From contig NZ_BLXX01000011.1 of NCBI RefSeq assembly GCF_014193515.1, positions 148,084-212,083 of the forward strand: 64,000 nucleotides of DNA. The letters run 5' to 3'. The notes beneath the pieces are model-generated. The model did not search any database, was not told the DNA's origin, and saw only the letters and a list, made by a program, of their open reading frames with translations. Positions 8,065-17,758 of the stretch are shown here, piece by piece. The position numbers were made by a program, and so were the translations under genes. How positions within the stretch are numbered: position 1 is the first letter of the stretch; the number at the start of each line of letters is the position of its first letter. Source of the DNA: Geomonas silvestris. GTDB lineage: Bacteria; Desulfobacterota; Desulfuromonadia; Geobacterales; Geobacteraceae.

Positions 8065-11000
8065 ATGCCTCTCAAGATATACACCAGCAACCGGATGGAG
8101 CTTTTGGTGGACCAGCTCGAGGGGGTGGTGCGCCAGCCGCGCCCGGCCCCGGCGACCCCCTTCACCAAGGAGCTCATCGTGGTGCAGAGCAAGGGGATGC
8201 AGCGCTGGCTCTCCATGGAGCTGGCGCGCCGGGTCGGGGTCTGGGCCAACTGCGAGTTCCCCTTTCCCACCAAGATCGTGGAGACCCTCTTCGCGGACCT
8301 CATCCCGGGTTCCCCCGCCGAGGCCCCCGTCTTCACCCCTGACGTGCTCACCTGGAAGCTTTTGGAACTCTTGGAGCAAAAGGCTGCGGAGCCCGGCTTC
8401 GAGGAGATCTGTGGCTACTTGGCCGACGACCGCGCGGGGCTTAAGCGCCTGCAGCTCGCCGAGCGGGTCGCCGACAGCTTCGACCGCTACACCGTCTACC
8501 GTCCCGAGCTGGTACTGGCCTGGGAGGACGGCCTGGACGGCGGGTGGCAGGGGGAGCTCTGGCGGGCCCTGGTGGCCGGAGAGCCGCACCAGCACAGATC
8601 ACGGCTCCTGGCCGAGCTGCGCCAGTTGGGGAGCGCCACCCCCTCGCCGGCTCTGGCGCGCATCTCGCTCATCGGCATCCCGACCCTCCCCCCCTTCCAC
8701 CTCGAGGTGCTGGCCCGGGTCGCCCGGCAGGCCGAGGTGAACCTCTTTCTCCTGAACCCCTGCCGCGAGTACTGGGGGCACATCGTCTCGGAGCGCGAAC
8801 TGGCGCGCCTGGACAAGCGCGGGGCTGCCGAGGAGGAGTGGTACGAGACCGGCAACCCGCTGCTCGCCTCCTGGGGGAAACTGGGACGCGAGTTCTTCGA
8901 GGCGATCATCGAGGACTGCGGGGACCCCGAGCGCGCCGACCTCTTCGAGGAGATCCCCGAGGAGACCCTGCTAAACCGGGTGCAGCGCGACATCCTCGAC
9001 CTGGTGGAGCCGGGTGCCGTCCGTCGCGAGATCTCCCGTGACGACCTCTCCCTCACGGTGCACTCCTGCCACTCGCCGCTGCGCGAGGTCGAGGTGCTCT
9101 ACGACACGCTGTTGTCCCTCTTCGAGGACGAGCCCGCCCTGGCGCCGCGCGACGTGCTGGTGATGACCCCGGACATCGAGCGTTTCGCCCCCTACATCGG
9201 CGCGGTCTTCGGCACCCCCGAAAACGACCAGGTGCGCATCCCCTACTCCATCGCCGACCGCAGCCTGATGAACGAGGGGGAGACCGCCCAGGCCCTGCTC
9301 GCCATTCTGAAACTCTGCGGCGGGCGCTACGGGGTCTCGACCGTGCTGGACATCCTGGAGGCGGCCCCGGTGGCGCGCCGTTTCGGGCTCTCCGGCGAGG
9401 ACCTCGACACCGTGCGTGACTGGCTGCGCGCCGCCAACATCCGCTGGGGGATCGACGCCGCCCAGCGCGGCGAGCAGGGGCTCCCTCCCTTCCGGGAGAA
9501 CTCCTGGCAGGCCGGCCTGGACCGGCTCCTCTTAGGCTACGCCATGAACGGCGAGGGGCGCCGGTTCTTCAACGGGATCCTCCCCTTCGACGACCTGGAG
9601 GGGGCCGAGGCGCTGGTCCTTGGGCGCTTCATCAGCTTCTGCGAGAAGCTCTTCGAGAAGACCCGCGCACTGGCGAGGCCGCGCAGCGCCGAAAGCTGGG
9701 TGGAGACCCTGCGCGAGTTGCTGGCCGAATTCCTGGAGGTGGACGAGGCAGGGGAGCGGGAACTCGTGGCGCTCTCCGAGCTGGTGGGGAGGCTCGGCGA
9801 GCAGGCCAAGGCCGGCAGCTTTGCCGGCGAACTCTCCCTCGAGGTGGTGCGCTACTGGCTCACCAAGCGCCTGGAAAAGGCCGAGCGCGGCTTCGGCTTC
9901 TTAACCGGTGGTGTCACCTTCTGCGCCATGCTCCCCATGCGCAGCATACCGTTTCAGGTGGTGGCGCTTTTGGGGATGGACGACGGCGCCTTCCCGCGCC
10001 GCAACCCGCCGCGCGGCTTCGACCTGATCGCCGCAGCGCCGCGCCGAGGGGACCGCTCGCCGCGCGACGAGGACCGCTACCTGTTCCTCGAGGCGCTCCT
10101 GTCGGCGCGCAGCCGCCTGCACCTGAGCTTCGTGGGGCAGAGCATCAAGGACAACAGCGAGCTCCCCCCCTCGGTCCTGGTGAGCGAGCTCACCGACTAC
10201 CTGGCGCGCGCCTTCCGCCACCCCGACGGCACCCCCCTGGGGGCGGTGCAGCGCCACCCGCTGCAGCCCTTCAGCCCCAGGTACTTCAACGGCACCCCCG
10301 GGCTCTTCAGCTATTCCCAGGAGAACTTCCGCGGCGCCCTGGCCCGGCTCGCCCCGCAGCGCAGCCTCCCGCCGTTTCTGGAGAGGGCGCTCCCCACCTG
10401 GCCGGAGAGCGAGCAGCTCACCTTGAAGGGGCTCGTCGATTTTCTGTGCAACCCGGCCCGCGAGCTGCTGCGCCGGCGCCTGGGGATACGGGTCGAGGAG
10501 GGGATGGAACCCCTGGAGGAGGTGGAGCCCTTCAACCTGAACTCGCTCGTTAAGTACCAGCTGGAGCAGGAGATCGTCGCGGCCCTTCTCGAGGGGGAAG
10601 AGGCGGCGCTCCCCTTCGCGGTCGCCTGCGGGCGCGGCGACCTCCCCCCCGGCGTCTGCGGCCAGGCCCTCTTCGAGAGCCTGAGCGGCCCCGCGGTGGA
10701 ATTCACCGCCGCGGTCGCCGAGGCCTCGGGCGGCACCCCCCTTCCCCCTCTCGACATCGACCTGAAGCTGGGAGAAGTGCGGCTCACCGGGCGCCTGGGC
10801 TCGCTGCGTTCCGACCGGCTGGTCCTCTACCGCTACACGAAGCTAAAGCCCAAGGACCAGTTGCGCCTCTGGGTCGAGCACCTGGCGTTGAACGCCCAGG
10901 GGGCCGACGGCTACCCGCGCAGCTCCTGCTTCCTCGCCTCCGACACCAGGGTCGAGCTTCCCCCCATAGCCCAGGCCGGTGAACTCCTCGCCGAACTGGT

Positions 11001-11292
11001 CGCGCTCTACCAGGAGGGGATGACCCAGCCGCTGCACTTTTTCCCTGAGACCTCGCTCGAGTACGCCAAGAAGTCCCGCGACCCCAAGAAGGCCGCCCGG
11101 GCCCTGGCCGACGCCCGCGGCAAGTGGCACGGCAGCGACTTCTTCCCCGGCGAGGCGAGCGACCGGCACATCCGGCGCTTTTTCGGCGACCAGGTCCCGC
11201 TCGACGCCCAGTTCATGGAACTCGCCCTCCGGGTCTGGGGGCCCTACCTCGGCTCGCAGACGGGCCGGGCCAAAAGGGGGAGCGCCTCATGA
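8065..11292 (+). CDS. recC: Exodeoxyribonuclease V subunit gamma (RecC)
   Basis: RecC is the Chi-recognising, pin-bearing subunit of the RecBCD helicase-nuclease that processes double-strand ends. The 1075-residue length is close to the roughly 1100 typical of the family. It begins PLKIYTSNRMELLVDQLEGVV and contains ELIVVQSKGMQRWLSMELAR and FLLNPCREYWG, all characteristic RecC stretches, and DDGAFPRRNPPRGFDLI further on. It overlaps recB by an ATGA junction, so the two are translationally coupled. There is an AAGGGA Shine-Dalgarno ahead of the ATG. Confidence 0.95.
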   Translation: MPLKIYTSNRMELLVDQLEGVVRQPRPAPATPFTKELIVVQSKGMQRWLSMELARRVGVWANCEFPFPTKIVETLFADLIPGSPAEAPVFTPDVLTWKLLELLEQKAAEPGFEEICGYLADDRAGLKRLQLAERVADSFDRYTVYRPELVLAWEDGLDGGWQGELWRALVAGEPHQHRSRLLAELRQLGSATPSPALARISLIGIPTLPPFHLEVLARVARQAEVNLFLLNPCREYWGHIVSERELARLDKRGAAEEEWYETGNPLLASWGKLGREFFEAIIEDCGDPERADLFEEIPEETLLNRVQRDILDLVEPGAVRREISRDDLSLTVHSCHSPLREVEVLYDTLLSLFEDEPALAPRDVLVMTPDIERFAPYIGAVFGTPENDQVRIPYSIADRSLMNEGETAQALLAILKLCGGRYGVSTVLDILEAAPVARRFGLSGEDLDTVRDWLRAANIRWGIDAAQRGEQGLPPFRENSWQAGLDRLLLGYAMNGEGRRFFNGILPFDDLEGAEALVLGRFISFCEKLFEKTRALARPRSAESWVETLRELLAEFLEVDEAGERELVALSELVGRLGEQAKAGSFAGELSLEVVRYWLTKRLEKAERGFGFLTGGVTFCAMLPMRSIPFQVVALLGMDDGAFPRRNPPRGFDLIAAAPRRGDRSPRDEDRYLFLEALLSARSRLHLSFVGQSIKDNSELPPSVLVSELTDYLARAFRHPDGTPLGAVQRHPLQPFSPRYFNGTPGLFSYSQENFRGALARLAPQRSLPPFLERALPTWPESEQLTLKGLVDFLCNPARELLRRRLGIRVEEGMEPLEEVEPFNLNSLVKYQLEQEIVAALLEGEEAALPFAVACGRGDLPPGVCGQALFESLSGPAVEFTAAVAEASGGTPLPPLDIDLKLGEVRLTGRLGSLRSDRLVLYRYTKLKPKDQLRLWVEHLALNAQGADGYPRSSCFLASDTRVELPPIAQAGELLAELVALYQEGMTQPLHFFPETSLEYAKKSRDPKKAARALADARGKWHGSDFFPGEASDRHIRRFFGDQVPLDAQFMELALRVWGPYLGSQTGRAKRGSAS

Positions 11293-14200
11293 ACCGCTTC
11301 GACCTGATCGGTACCCCGCTGGCCGGCCGCAACCTCATCGAGGCGAGCGCCGGCACCGGCAAGACCTTCGCCATCGCCGGGGTCTTCCTGCGCCTGGTGC
11401 TGGAACTGCGCCTGCCGGTCGGCGAGATCCTGGTGGTCACCTTCACCGAGGCGGCCACCAAGGAGCTGCGCGAGCGGATCCGCAAGCGCCTGAAGGAGGC
11501 CGAGCTCGCCTTCGAAAGCGGGGAGACCAGCGATCCGCTCCTGGACGGTCTCCTGGAAAGGTGCGCGGACCGCCCCCAAGCGCGCCGCCTGCTCGCCAAC
11601 GCACTGCGCTGCTTCGACGAGGCGGCCATCTTCACCATCCACGGTTTCTGCCAGCGCACCCTGCAGGAGAACCCCTTCGAAAGCGGCTCGTTGTGCGACA
11701 CGGAGCTCTTGACCGACCAGGCGGCGCTCCTCTCCGAGATCGCCCAGGACTACTGGCGCATCAACTGCTACGGGGCCCCCCTGGAGCGGATCGCCGCCGC
11801 CCACGACGCCGGGCTGTCGCCGGACGCCCTGTTGAGCCTGGCGCGCCGCCTGGCCGCCGACCCCTTCGCGAGCGTGATCCCGGCCCCCCCGCAAGCCGCC
11901 GGCGACACCCAGCAGTGGCTCCTTACCTTACGACGCGGCTTCTTCGACTTTCTTGCCAGCGAGCTTCCCGGCCGCAAGCGCCTGAAAAACGTGCGTTCCT
12001 TCGACGACCTCCTGCTCGACCTGCACGCCGCCGTCACCCGCCCCGGCTCCTCGCTCCCGGCACTGATCCGCGGGCGCTACAAGGCGGCCCTCATCGACGA
12101 GTTCCAGGACACCGACCCGGTGCAGTTCGCCATCTTCGACAGCATCTTCCCGGTCGAGGCCGACACCCCGTTTTTCCTGATCGGCGACCCCAAGCAGGCG
12201 ATCTACAGCTTCCGCGGCGCCGACATCTTCGCCTACATAGGCGCGGCGCAGGCCACCGAGAAGCGCCACACCCTCGTCGAGAACTGGCGTTCGGAGCCGA
12301 GCCTGATCCGCGGCGTGAACACCCTCTTCGCCTCGCACCAGGCCCCCTTTCTCTTCGAGGAGATCCCCTTCAGCCCGGTGCAGGCGGCCCCCCGGCAGCT
12401 CTCCCTCCTCTCCGTGGCGGGAGACCACGAGCCCCCCTTGAAGCTCTGGTTCACCCCGCGGCGCGAGCCGGGTAAGCCGATCAACAAGGGGGAGGCGGGG
12501 GAACTCCTCCCCGAGACGGTCGCCTCCGAGATCGCGCGGCTTTTGCGCCAAGGCGACCAGGGGACCCTGAAAATCGGGGAGCGGCGCGTGGTCCCCGGCG
12601 ACATCGCAGTCCTGGTGCGGGCCAACCGCCAGGCGAAGCAGATGCAGCGGGCGCTGACCCGGCGCGGCATCCCGAGCGTCCTCTGCTCCGCGGGAAACCT
12701 CTTCGAGTCCGAGGAGGCCAGCGAACTTTTGACCGTGCTTGCCGCGGTCTCCGAGCCCGGGCACGAGGCGCTCCTGCGCGGGGCCCTCGCCACCGACCTG
12801 TCCGGGGTGAGCGGCTCCGAGCTCGCAAGCCTTGCCGAGGACGAGCGGGCCTGGGAGGAGGTGCTCGAGGAGTTCCGCGGCTACCACGAGATCTGGGCGC
12901 AAAGCGGCTGCCTTGCCATGATGCTCCGCTTCCTGGAGCGCCGCCGGGTGCGCGGCCGGCTCCTGGGGGCCCCCCTGGGCGAGCGCCGGCTCACCAACGT
13001 GCTGCACCTCGTGGAGACCATCCACCAGGCCCAGATCGAGGGGCGCCTCGGCATGGAGGGGGTACTCGCCTGGCTTTCCTGCCGCATCACCGAGCAGCCC
13101 AAGCGCGAGGAACACGAGATCCGGCTGGAGACCGACGAGGCTGCAGTGCAGATCGTCACCATCCACAAGAGCAAGGGGCTTGAGTACCCCATCGTCTTTC
13201 TCCCCTTCAGCTGGGCCGAGTACGCCGGCAAGGATCCCACCGCCCTGTTCCACGCCGAGGACGGCAGCGTGGTCCTGGACATAGGGTCCGAGAGGCTGAG
13301 CGAACACCAGGAGATCGCCCGGCGCGAGAGCCTGGCCGAGAGCCTGCGCCTGCTCTACGTGGCGCTCACCCGCGGCAAGCACCGCACCTACCTGGTTTGG
13401 GGCGCCTTCAAGGACGCCGGCGACAGCGCGCTCCACTACCTGCTGCACCCCGAGGCCCCGGTCTCCCGCGGCCAGGTCACCCTGAGCGACCAGGCGCTTT
13501 TGGACCAGCTGGGGCAGTTGGCCGAGCGCTCGCAGGGGGCGATCGAGGTCCTCGCCTTGCCCGACCCGGACCAGGTCCCCTACCAGCCCCCCCCCGAGCC
13601 CGCCGCACAGTTCGAGGTCAGGGAATTTACCGGCAGCATCCCGCGCGAGTGGCGGGTGGCGAGCTTCACCTCGCTCGCCTCGCACCAGCACCAGGGCCCG
13701 GGGGAGCTGCCGGACCGCGACGAGGGGAGCAGCAGGGGGCAGGCCGAGCCGGGGGGCGAGGCGAGCGGGATCTTCGCCTTCCCCAAGGGGGCCAAGGCCG
13801 GTATCTTCCTGCACGAGATCTTCGAGCTGCTCGATTTCGCGAGGCTCGAGGGACTCGAGGAGCTGGTGAGCGAACAGCTCGCCAAGCACGCCTTCGATCC
13901 CCAGTGGCACGGCGCGGTCTGCTCCATGGTGCGCAGCGTCCTCGCCGCCCCGCTCGGCAAGGACGGCTTTGCGCTTCATGCCATCGGCACCGAGCGGCGC
14001 CTGAGCGAGCTGGAGTTCTTCTTCCCGCTGACGCGGGTCACCTCCGAGCGGCTGCGCGAAGCCGTCACCCGCTTAGCCGGGCTCACCTTCCCGGTCGACC
14101 TAGCCGGGCTCTTCGGCCGGCTCTCCTTTGCGCCGCTCGAGGGGATGCTGCGCGGCTTCATGGACCTGGTGATCGAGCACGGCGGGCGCTACTACATCCT

Positions 14201-14558
14201 GGACTGGAAGTCGAACCACCTGGGGAACCACCCCGGCGCCTACAACATGGCCGGGATGCGGCGCGAGATGGAGGAGAGCTGTTATCCGCTGCAGTACCTG
14301 CTCTACACCGTGGCCCTCGACAACTACCTGAGGCTGCGCGTCCCGGGCTACCGTTACGAGGAACACTTCGGCGGCATCTTCTACATCTTCCTGCGCGGGG
14401 TGGACGGCACCGGCAACGGCATCTTCGCCGACCGGCCCCCCAGGCGGCTCATCGAGGAACTCTCCGAGGCGCTGTTGGGGAGTGCGCACCACGAGCCGTC
14501 CGGGCACCAGGTGTACCCCGCCCCGGCGAAGCCCGTGCAGACCTCGTTCGAGTTTTAA
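11289..14558 (+). CDS. recB: Exodeoxyribonuclease V subunit beta (RecB)
   Basis: RecB is the 3'-5' helicase and nuclease subunit of RecBCD. The 1089-residue product begins MNRFDLIGTPLAGRNLIEAS; Walker A is AGTGKTF (residues 21-27), motif II is DEFQDTDPVQF near residue 270, and VTIHKSKGLEYPIVFLPF and LYVALTRGKH are late helicase motifs. The C-terminal nuclease domain has YILDWKSNHLG with Asp972 and the catalytic lysine. The start used is the ATG overlapping the recC stop; the open frame further upstream lies inside recC. It is slightly shorter than the enterobacterial protein. Confidence 0.96.
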   Translation: MNRFDLIGTPLAGRNLIEASAGTGKTFAIAGVFLRLVLELRLPVGEILVVTFTEAATKELRERIRKRLKEAELAFESGETSDPLLDGLLERCADRPQARRLLANALRCFDEAAIFTIHGFCQRTLQENPFESGSLCDTELLTDQAALLSEIAQDYWRINCYGAPLERIAAAHDAGLSPDALLSLARRLAADPFASVIPAPPQAAGDTQQWLLTLRRGFFDFLASELPGRKRLKNVRSFDDLLLDLHAAVTRPGSSLPALIRGRYKAALIDEFQDTDPVQFAIFDSIFPVEADTPFFLIGDPKQAIYSFRGADIFAYIGAAQATEKRHTLVENWRSEPSLIRGVNTLFASHQAPFLFEEIPFSPVQAAPRQLSLLSVAGDHEPPLKLWFTPRREPGKPINKGEAGELLPETVASEIARLLRQGDQGTLKIGERRVVPGDIAVLVRANRQAKQMQRALTRRGIPSVLCSAGNLFESEEASELLTVLAAVSEPGHEALLRGALATDLSGVSGSELASLAEDERAWEEVLEEFRGYHEIWAQSGCLAMMLRFLERRRVRGRLLGAPLGERRLTNVLHLVETIHQAQIEGRLGMEGVLAWLSCRITEQPKREEHEIRLETDEAAVQIVTIHKSKGLEYPIVFLPFSWAEYAGKDPTALFHAEDGSVVLDIGSERLSEHQEIARRESLAESLRLLYVALTRGKHRTYLVWGAFKDAGDSALHYLLHPEAPVSRGQVTLSDQALLDQLGQLAERSQGAIEVLALPDPDQVPYQPPPEPAAQFEVREFTGSIPREWRVASFTSLASHQHQGPGELPDRDEGSSRGQAEPGGEASGIFAFPKGAKAGIFLHEIFELLDFARLEGLEELVSEQLAKHAFDPQWHGAVCSMVRSVLAAPLGKDGFALHAIGTERRLSELEFFFPLTRVTSERLREAVTRLAGLTFPVDLAGLFGRLSFAPLEGMLRGFMDLVIEHGGRYYILDWKSNHLGNHPGAYNMAGMRREMEESCYPLQYLLYTVALDNYLRLRVPGYRYEEHFGGIFYIFLRGVDGTGNGIFADRPPRRLIEELSEALLGSAHHEPSGHQVYPAPAKPVQTSFEF

Positions 14559-14946
14559 CGGGACCGGCACGGACGAGCGAGGCCGCCAGCCTGTCGCGGC
14601 ATCTTAAATTGATGTCCCCGGGGTTGCTCCCCCGCCCCTTGCGGGAGGGGGCAGGGGGGTGGGGGAAGCCGGAAGCTCCGCTGCAACGAAACGCATTTGG
14701 GACTGACGTCCCCCTCACCCCGACCCTCCCCCGCCAGGGGGGAGGGAGGTCCATAGAGCCTGGTAAACTCGTTCCCACGCTCCAGCGTGGGAACGCCACC
14801 CCGGACGCTCCGCGCCCCGACTCGGAAATTCGTTCCACGAAGCACCGCCGCGCGCCCCAACGTTCCCCCATTTGCGAAGGGGGGACAAGGGGGATTTAGC
14901 CGAGGCGGGCCCCAGACAAAAAGCAAAAACCGATAACGAGAGCCCC
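14559..14946. repeat. Cluster of intergenic repeats between recB and recD
   Basis: This 388-bp gap has no convincing gene. It holds C/G-run blocks of the kind often dispersed in bacterial intergenic DNA: CCCGCCCCTTGCGGGAGGGGG near 14630, CCCTCACCCCGACCCTCCC near 14712, a perfect 12-bp inverted repeat with a 2-bp loop at 14770-14795 (CGTTCCCACGCT / AGCGTGGGAACG), and TTCCCCCATTTGCGAAGGGG near 14863. Each can fold as a hairpin in RNA. The cluster physically separates recD from recB. Confidence 0.75.
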
Positions 14947-16782
14947 ATGACTCCCGAAGCTATCCAGTTCAACGACATAGACCGGCAGTTCGCCTCCTTC
15001 ATCTGCCGCCAGGCCGGCAGCGAGGACAAGCTGCTTTGGTGCGCGGCAGCCCTGTTGAGCCGGGGCGTGGTCGCCGGCGACGTCTGCCTCGACCTCGCCG
15101 GGGCCCTCGCCGACGGCAGCACCGCGGGGTACGGCGTCAAGGACCTGGAGTCCTGGGCGCAGAGCCTGGGCGGGCACGCGGCGGTCGGCGCACCAGGGGA
15201 GTTCGCCCCGCTCATCCTGGACCAGGCGAACCGCCTCTACCTGCACCGCTACTGGCGCTACGAGGACCAGCTCGCCGCGGCCATCCTCGCGCGGGGCGCC
15301 GCCGTCGAATTTAACCGGGACATCCTGGCCACCGGATTGGCGCGACTCTTCCCGGCCAGCGCCTCCGGCGCGACCGACTGGCAGCGGGTCGCGGCCCTCG
15401 CCGCGGTGACCAGGCGCTTCTGTGTGATCTCCGGCGGCCCGGGAACCGGCAAGACCTCCACCGTGGTCAAGGTCCTCGCGCTTTTACTGGAGCTGATGGG
15501 TGGGCGCGACTGCCGGATCGCGCTGGTCGCCCCTACCGGCAAGGCCGCCGCGCGGCTCAAGGAGTCGATCGTGCAGGGGATCGACTGCGCCGCCGAACTG
15601 CGCGCCCTCATCCCCGAGGATGTCTCCACCATCCACCGCCTGCTCGGCTACCTGAAGGGATCCGCGAGCTTCCGGCACCACCGGGACAACCCGCTCCCCT
15701 ACGACGTGATCATCGTCGACGAGGCCTCCATGGTCTCGCTGCCGCTCATGGCGAAACTGGTGGACGCCCTGCGCCAGGACACCCGGCTGATCCTCCTGGG
15801 CGACCGCGACCAGCTCGCCTCGGTCGAGGCGGGGTCCGTTTTGGGCGACATCTGCAACACCGGCGCGGTCAACGAGTTTTCCGGGGCGTTCGCAAAGCTT
15901 GCCGCAGAGCTTTCCGGCGATCACGTGGAGGTCGAGGAGCCAGGGTTCGCCCGGGCGGGAGCTCCTGAAGGGGCCGCAGGGCGCTCCGAATTGGGCGACG
16001 CCGTCGTGCTGCTCCGCAAGAGCTACCGGTTCTCCGAGCATAGCGGCATCGGCAAGGTGAGCGCGCTGGTGAATGTCGGTAACGGCCCCGCCGCACTGCA
16101 GGCGCTGCGCGACGAGGCCTTTAGCGACCTTTGCCTCGCTGACGCGCCGGCTCCAGCAGAGCTGGGCGAGGCGCTCGCCGCACGGATCCTCGACGGCTAC
16201 GCCCCCTACCTCGCGGAGAGTTCAGCCGAGGCCGCCTTCGCCAGGTTCGGCGAGTTCCGCATCCTGTGCGCCATGCGCAGCGGCCCGTTCGGAGTAGAGG
16301 CCGTGAACCGGCTCGTCGAGGAGCGCCTGGCCAAGTCGGGGCTCATCAAGCCCGGGGGGCGCTGGTACGCGGGCGAGCCGGTGATGATCACGCGCAACGA
16401 CTACAACCTGGGACTCTTCAACGGCGACATCGGCCTGGTGCTTCCGGATCCGGAAAATGGCGGCGAGCTGCGCGCCTTCTTCCCCAGCGGCAGCGGGATG
16501 CGCAAGGTGCTCCCCCTGAGGCTCCCCGAGCACGAGTGCGCCTTTGCCATGACGGTGCACAAGAGCCAGGGTTCCGAGTTCGACCGGGTACTTCTGCTGA
16601 TGCCCGACCGCGACCTCCCGCTGCTCACCCGCGAGCTGGTTTACACCGCCATCACCCGCGCCAAGAAGAGCGTGGAGATCCTGGCAACCGACGACCTCTT
16701 CTGCACCGCCGTCGAGCGCCAGATCGTCAGGAGGTCGGGACTCAGGGAGAAGCTTTGGGGCAAGGGATCAATTGACAGTTGA
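14947..16782 (+). CDS. recD: Exodeoxyribonuclease V subunit alpha (RecD)
   Basis: RecD is the 5'-3' helicase subunit of RecBCD. The 611-residue product matches the usual length. Walker A is GGPGTGKTSTV (about residues 163-173), with TGKAAARLKES following; Walker B is IIVDEASMVSLPLMAKLV, motif III is LLGDRDQLASVEAG, and the late motifs are FAMTVHKSQGSEFD and ELVYTAITRAKK. The ATG at 14947 is chosen because the protein pattern begins there; a TTG 25 codons upstream lies inside repeat DNA. A weak GAGAG precedes the ATG. Confidence 0.95.
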   Translation: MTPEAIQFNDIDRQFASFICRQAGSEDKLLWCAAALLSRGVVAGDVCLDLAGALADGSTAGYGVKDLESWAQSLGGHAAVGAPGEFAPLILDQANRLYLHRYWRYEDQLAAAILARGAAVEFNRDILATGLARLFPASASGATDWQRVAALAAVTRRFCVISGGPGTGKTSTVVKVLALLLELMGGRDCRIALVAPTGKAAARLKESIVQGIDCAAELRALIPEDVSTIHRLLGYLKGSASFRHHRDNPLPYDVIIVDEASMVSLPLMAKLVDALRQDTRLILLGDRDQLASVEAGSVLGDICNTGAVNEFSGAFAKLAAELSGDHVEVEEPGFARAGAPEGAAGRSELGDAVVLLRKSYRFSEHSGIGKVSALVNVGNGPAALQALRDEAFSDLCLADAPAPAELGEALAARILDGYAPYLAESSAEAAFARFGEFRILCAMRSGPFGVEAVNRLVEERLAKSGLIKPGGRWYAGEPVMITRNDYNLGLFNGDIGLVLPDPENGGELRAFFPSGSGMRKVLPLRLPEHECAFAMTVHKSQGSEFDRVLLLMPDRDLPLLTRELVYTAITRAKKSVEILATDDLFCTAVERQIVRRSGLREKLWGKGSIDS

Positions 16783-16948
16783 CAATGGACTAATTGACAA
16801 TGAGAGGCGGTTCGCAGACAATCGGCGATCCCGCTAGCGCTCGTCTCGTGGTTCTAGGCTCTTTCAGCACCCGCAGTCGATGAATCCAGCCGTCCGCTGC
16901 ACTCCCGCCTTGTGACAGACCGATACAACAAAACCACGTGGAGAACCA

Positions 16949-17758
16949 ATGGATCATAAAGCACAGGTGAACGGAACCACTCTTTCCTACTTCGACGAGG
17001 GGACAGGCCCCGTCGTCCTCTTGATGCACGGCTTTCCCCTGAACCGCCAGATGTGGCAGGCGCAGATCCGACCGCTTTCTCAAGCCGGCTACCGGGTCAT
17101 CGCACCGGACCTTCCCGGCTTCGGCGGCAGCGAGCCTTCCGCTGCCGGCTACAGCATGGACGCGTTCGCCGACACCATCATCGGCCTGCTCGACGCGCTG
17201 GACCTCAGGCGCGTCGTGGTCGGCGGGATGTCGATGGGGGGCTACATCCTCTGCGACCTCCTGGAGCGCTACCCGGAGCGCGTCAGCGCCGCCTGCTTCA
17301 TCGCCACCAAGAGTGCCGACGACGACGAGGAGGGACGCGCCCGCCGCACCACTCTTGCGGCCCAGGCCGAACGCCTCGGCGCGAACCCCATCATCAAGAT
17401 CTTCGCCGAACTGCTCTTCGCTCCCGAGACCTCCCAGACCCAGCCCGCCCTGATCGCCCAGGTCACTGCCTGGATGCGCTCCACCGCTCCGGGAGCGCTG
17501 GCAGGCGGACTCCTCGCCATGCGCGACCGCAAGGACTACACCGAGCTGCTCCCGAGCTTCCCGCAGCCGTCCCTGGTACTCTTCGGCAGCGAGGACCGCG
17601 CCGGCTCGCCGGCCGCCGTCGAGGTCTTCCGGGCCGGCCTCCCCGCCTGCGAGAGCTTGATCATCCCCGGCGGCGGTCACATGGTCAACATGGAGCAGCC
17701 CGAACTCTTCAACGCCAGACTCCTCGACTTCCTGAACCGGAACCGGGAAAACCTATGA
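16949..17758 (+). CDS. Alpha/beta hydrolase
   Basis: A 269-residue cytoplasmic hydrolase. The oxyanion-hole motif VVLLMHGFPLNRQMW is near residue 30, the nucleophile elbow GMSMGG near residue 98, the acid is in VLFGSEDRAGSP and the histidine in IPGGGHMVNMEQP. The substrate is not evident. The start has GGAGAACC upstream. Its stop overlaps the rmuC start (ATGA), so the two genes are coupled although a functional link is not obvious. Confidence 0.88.
   Translation: MDHKAQVNGTTLSYFDEGTGPVVLLMHGFPLNRQMWQAQIRPLSQAGYRVIAPDLPGFGGSEPSAAGYSMDAFADTIIGLLDALDLRRVVVGGMSMGGYILCDLLERYPERVSAACFIATKSADDDEEGRARRTTLAAQAERLGANPIIKIFAELLFAPETSQTQPALIAQVTAWMRSTAPGALAGGLLAMRDRKDYTELLPSFPQPSLVLFGSEDRAGSPAAVEVFRAGLPACESLIIPGGGHMVNMEQPELFNARLLDFLNRNRENL

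Noticed and set aside
11928..13979. A 683-codon open frame on the minus strand inside recB.
   Set aside because: It is antisense to a complete, motif-bearing recB. Long antisense frames are common in GC-rich genes.
14770..14795. The perfect inverted repeat as a recombinase or insertion site.
   Set aside because: It resembles dispersed intergenic repeats and no transposase or integrase gene is present in the window.
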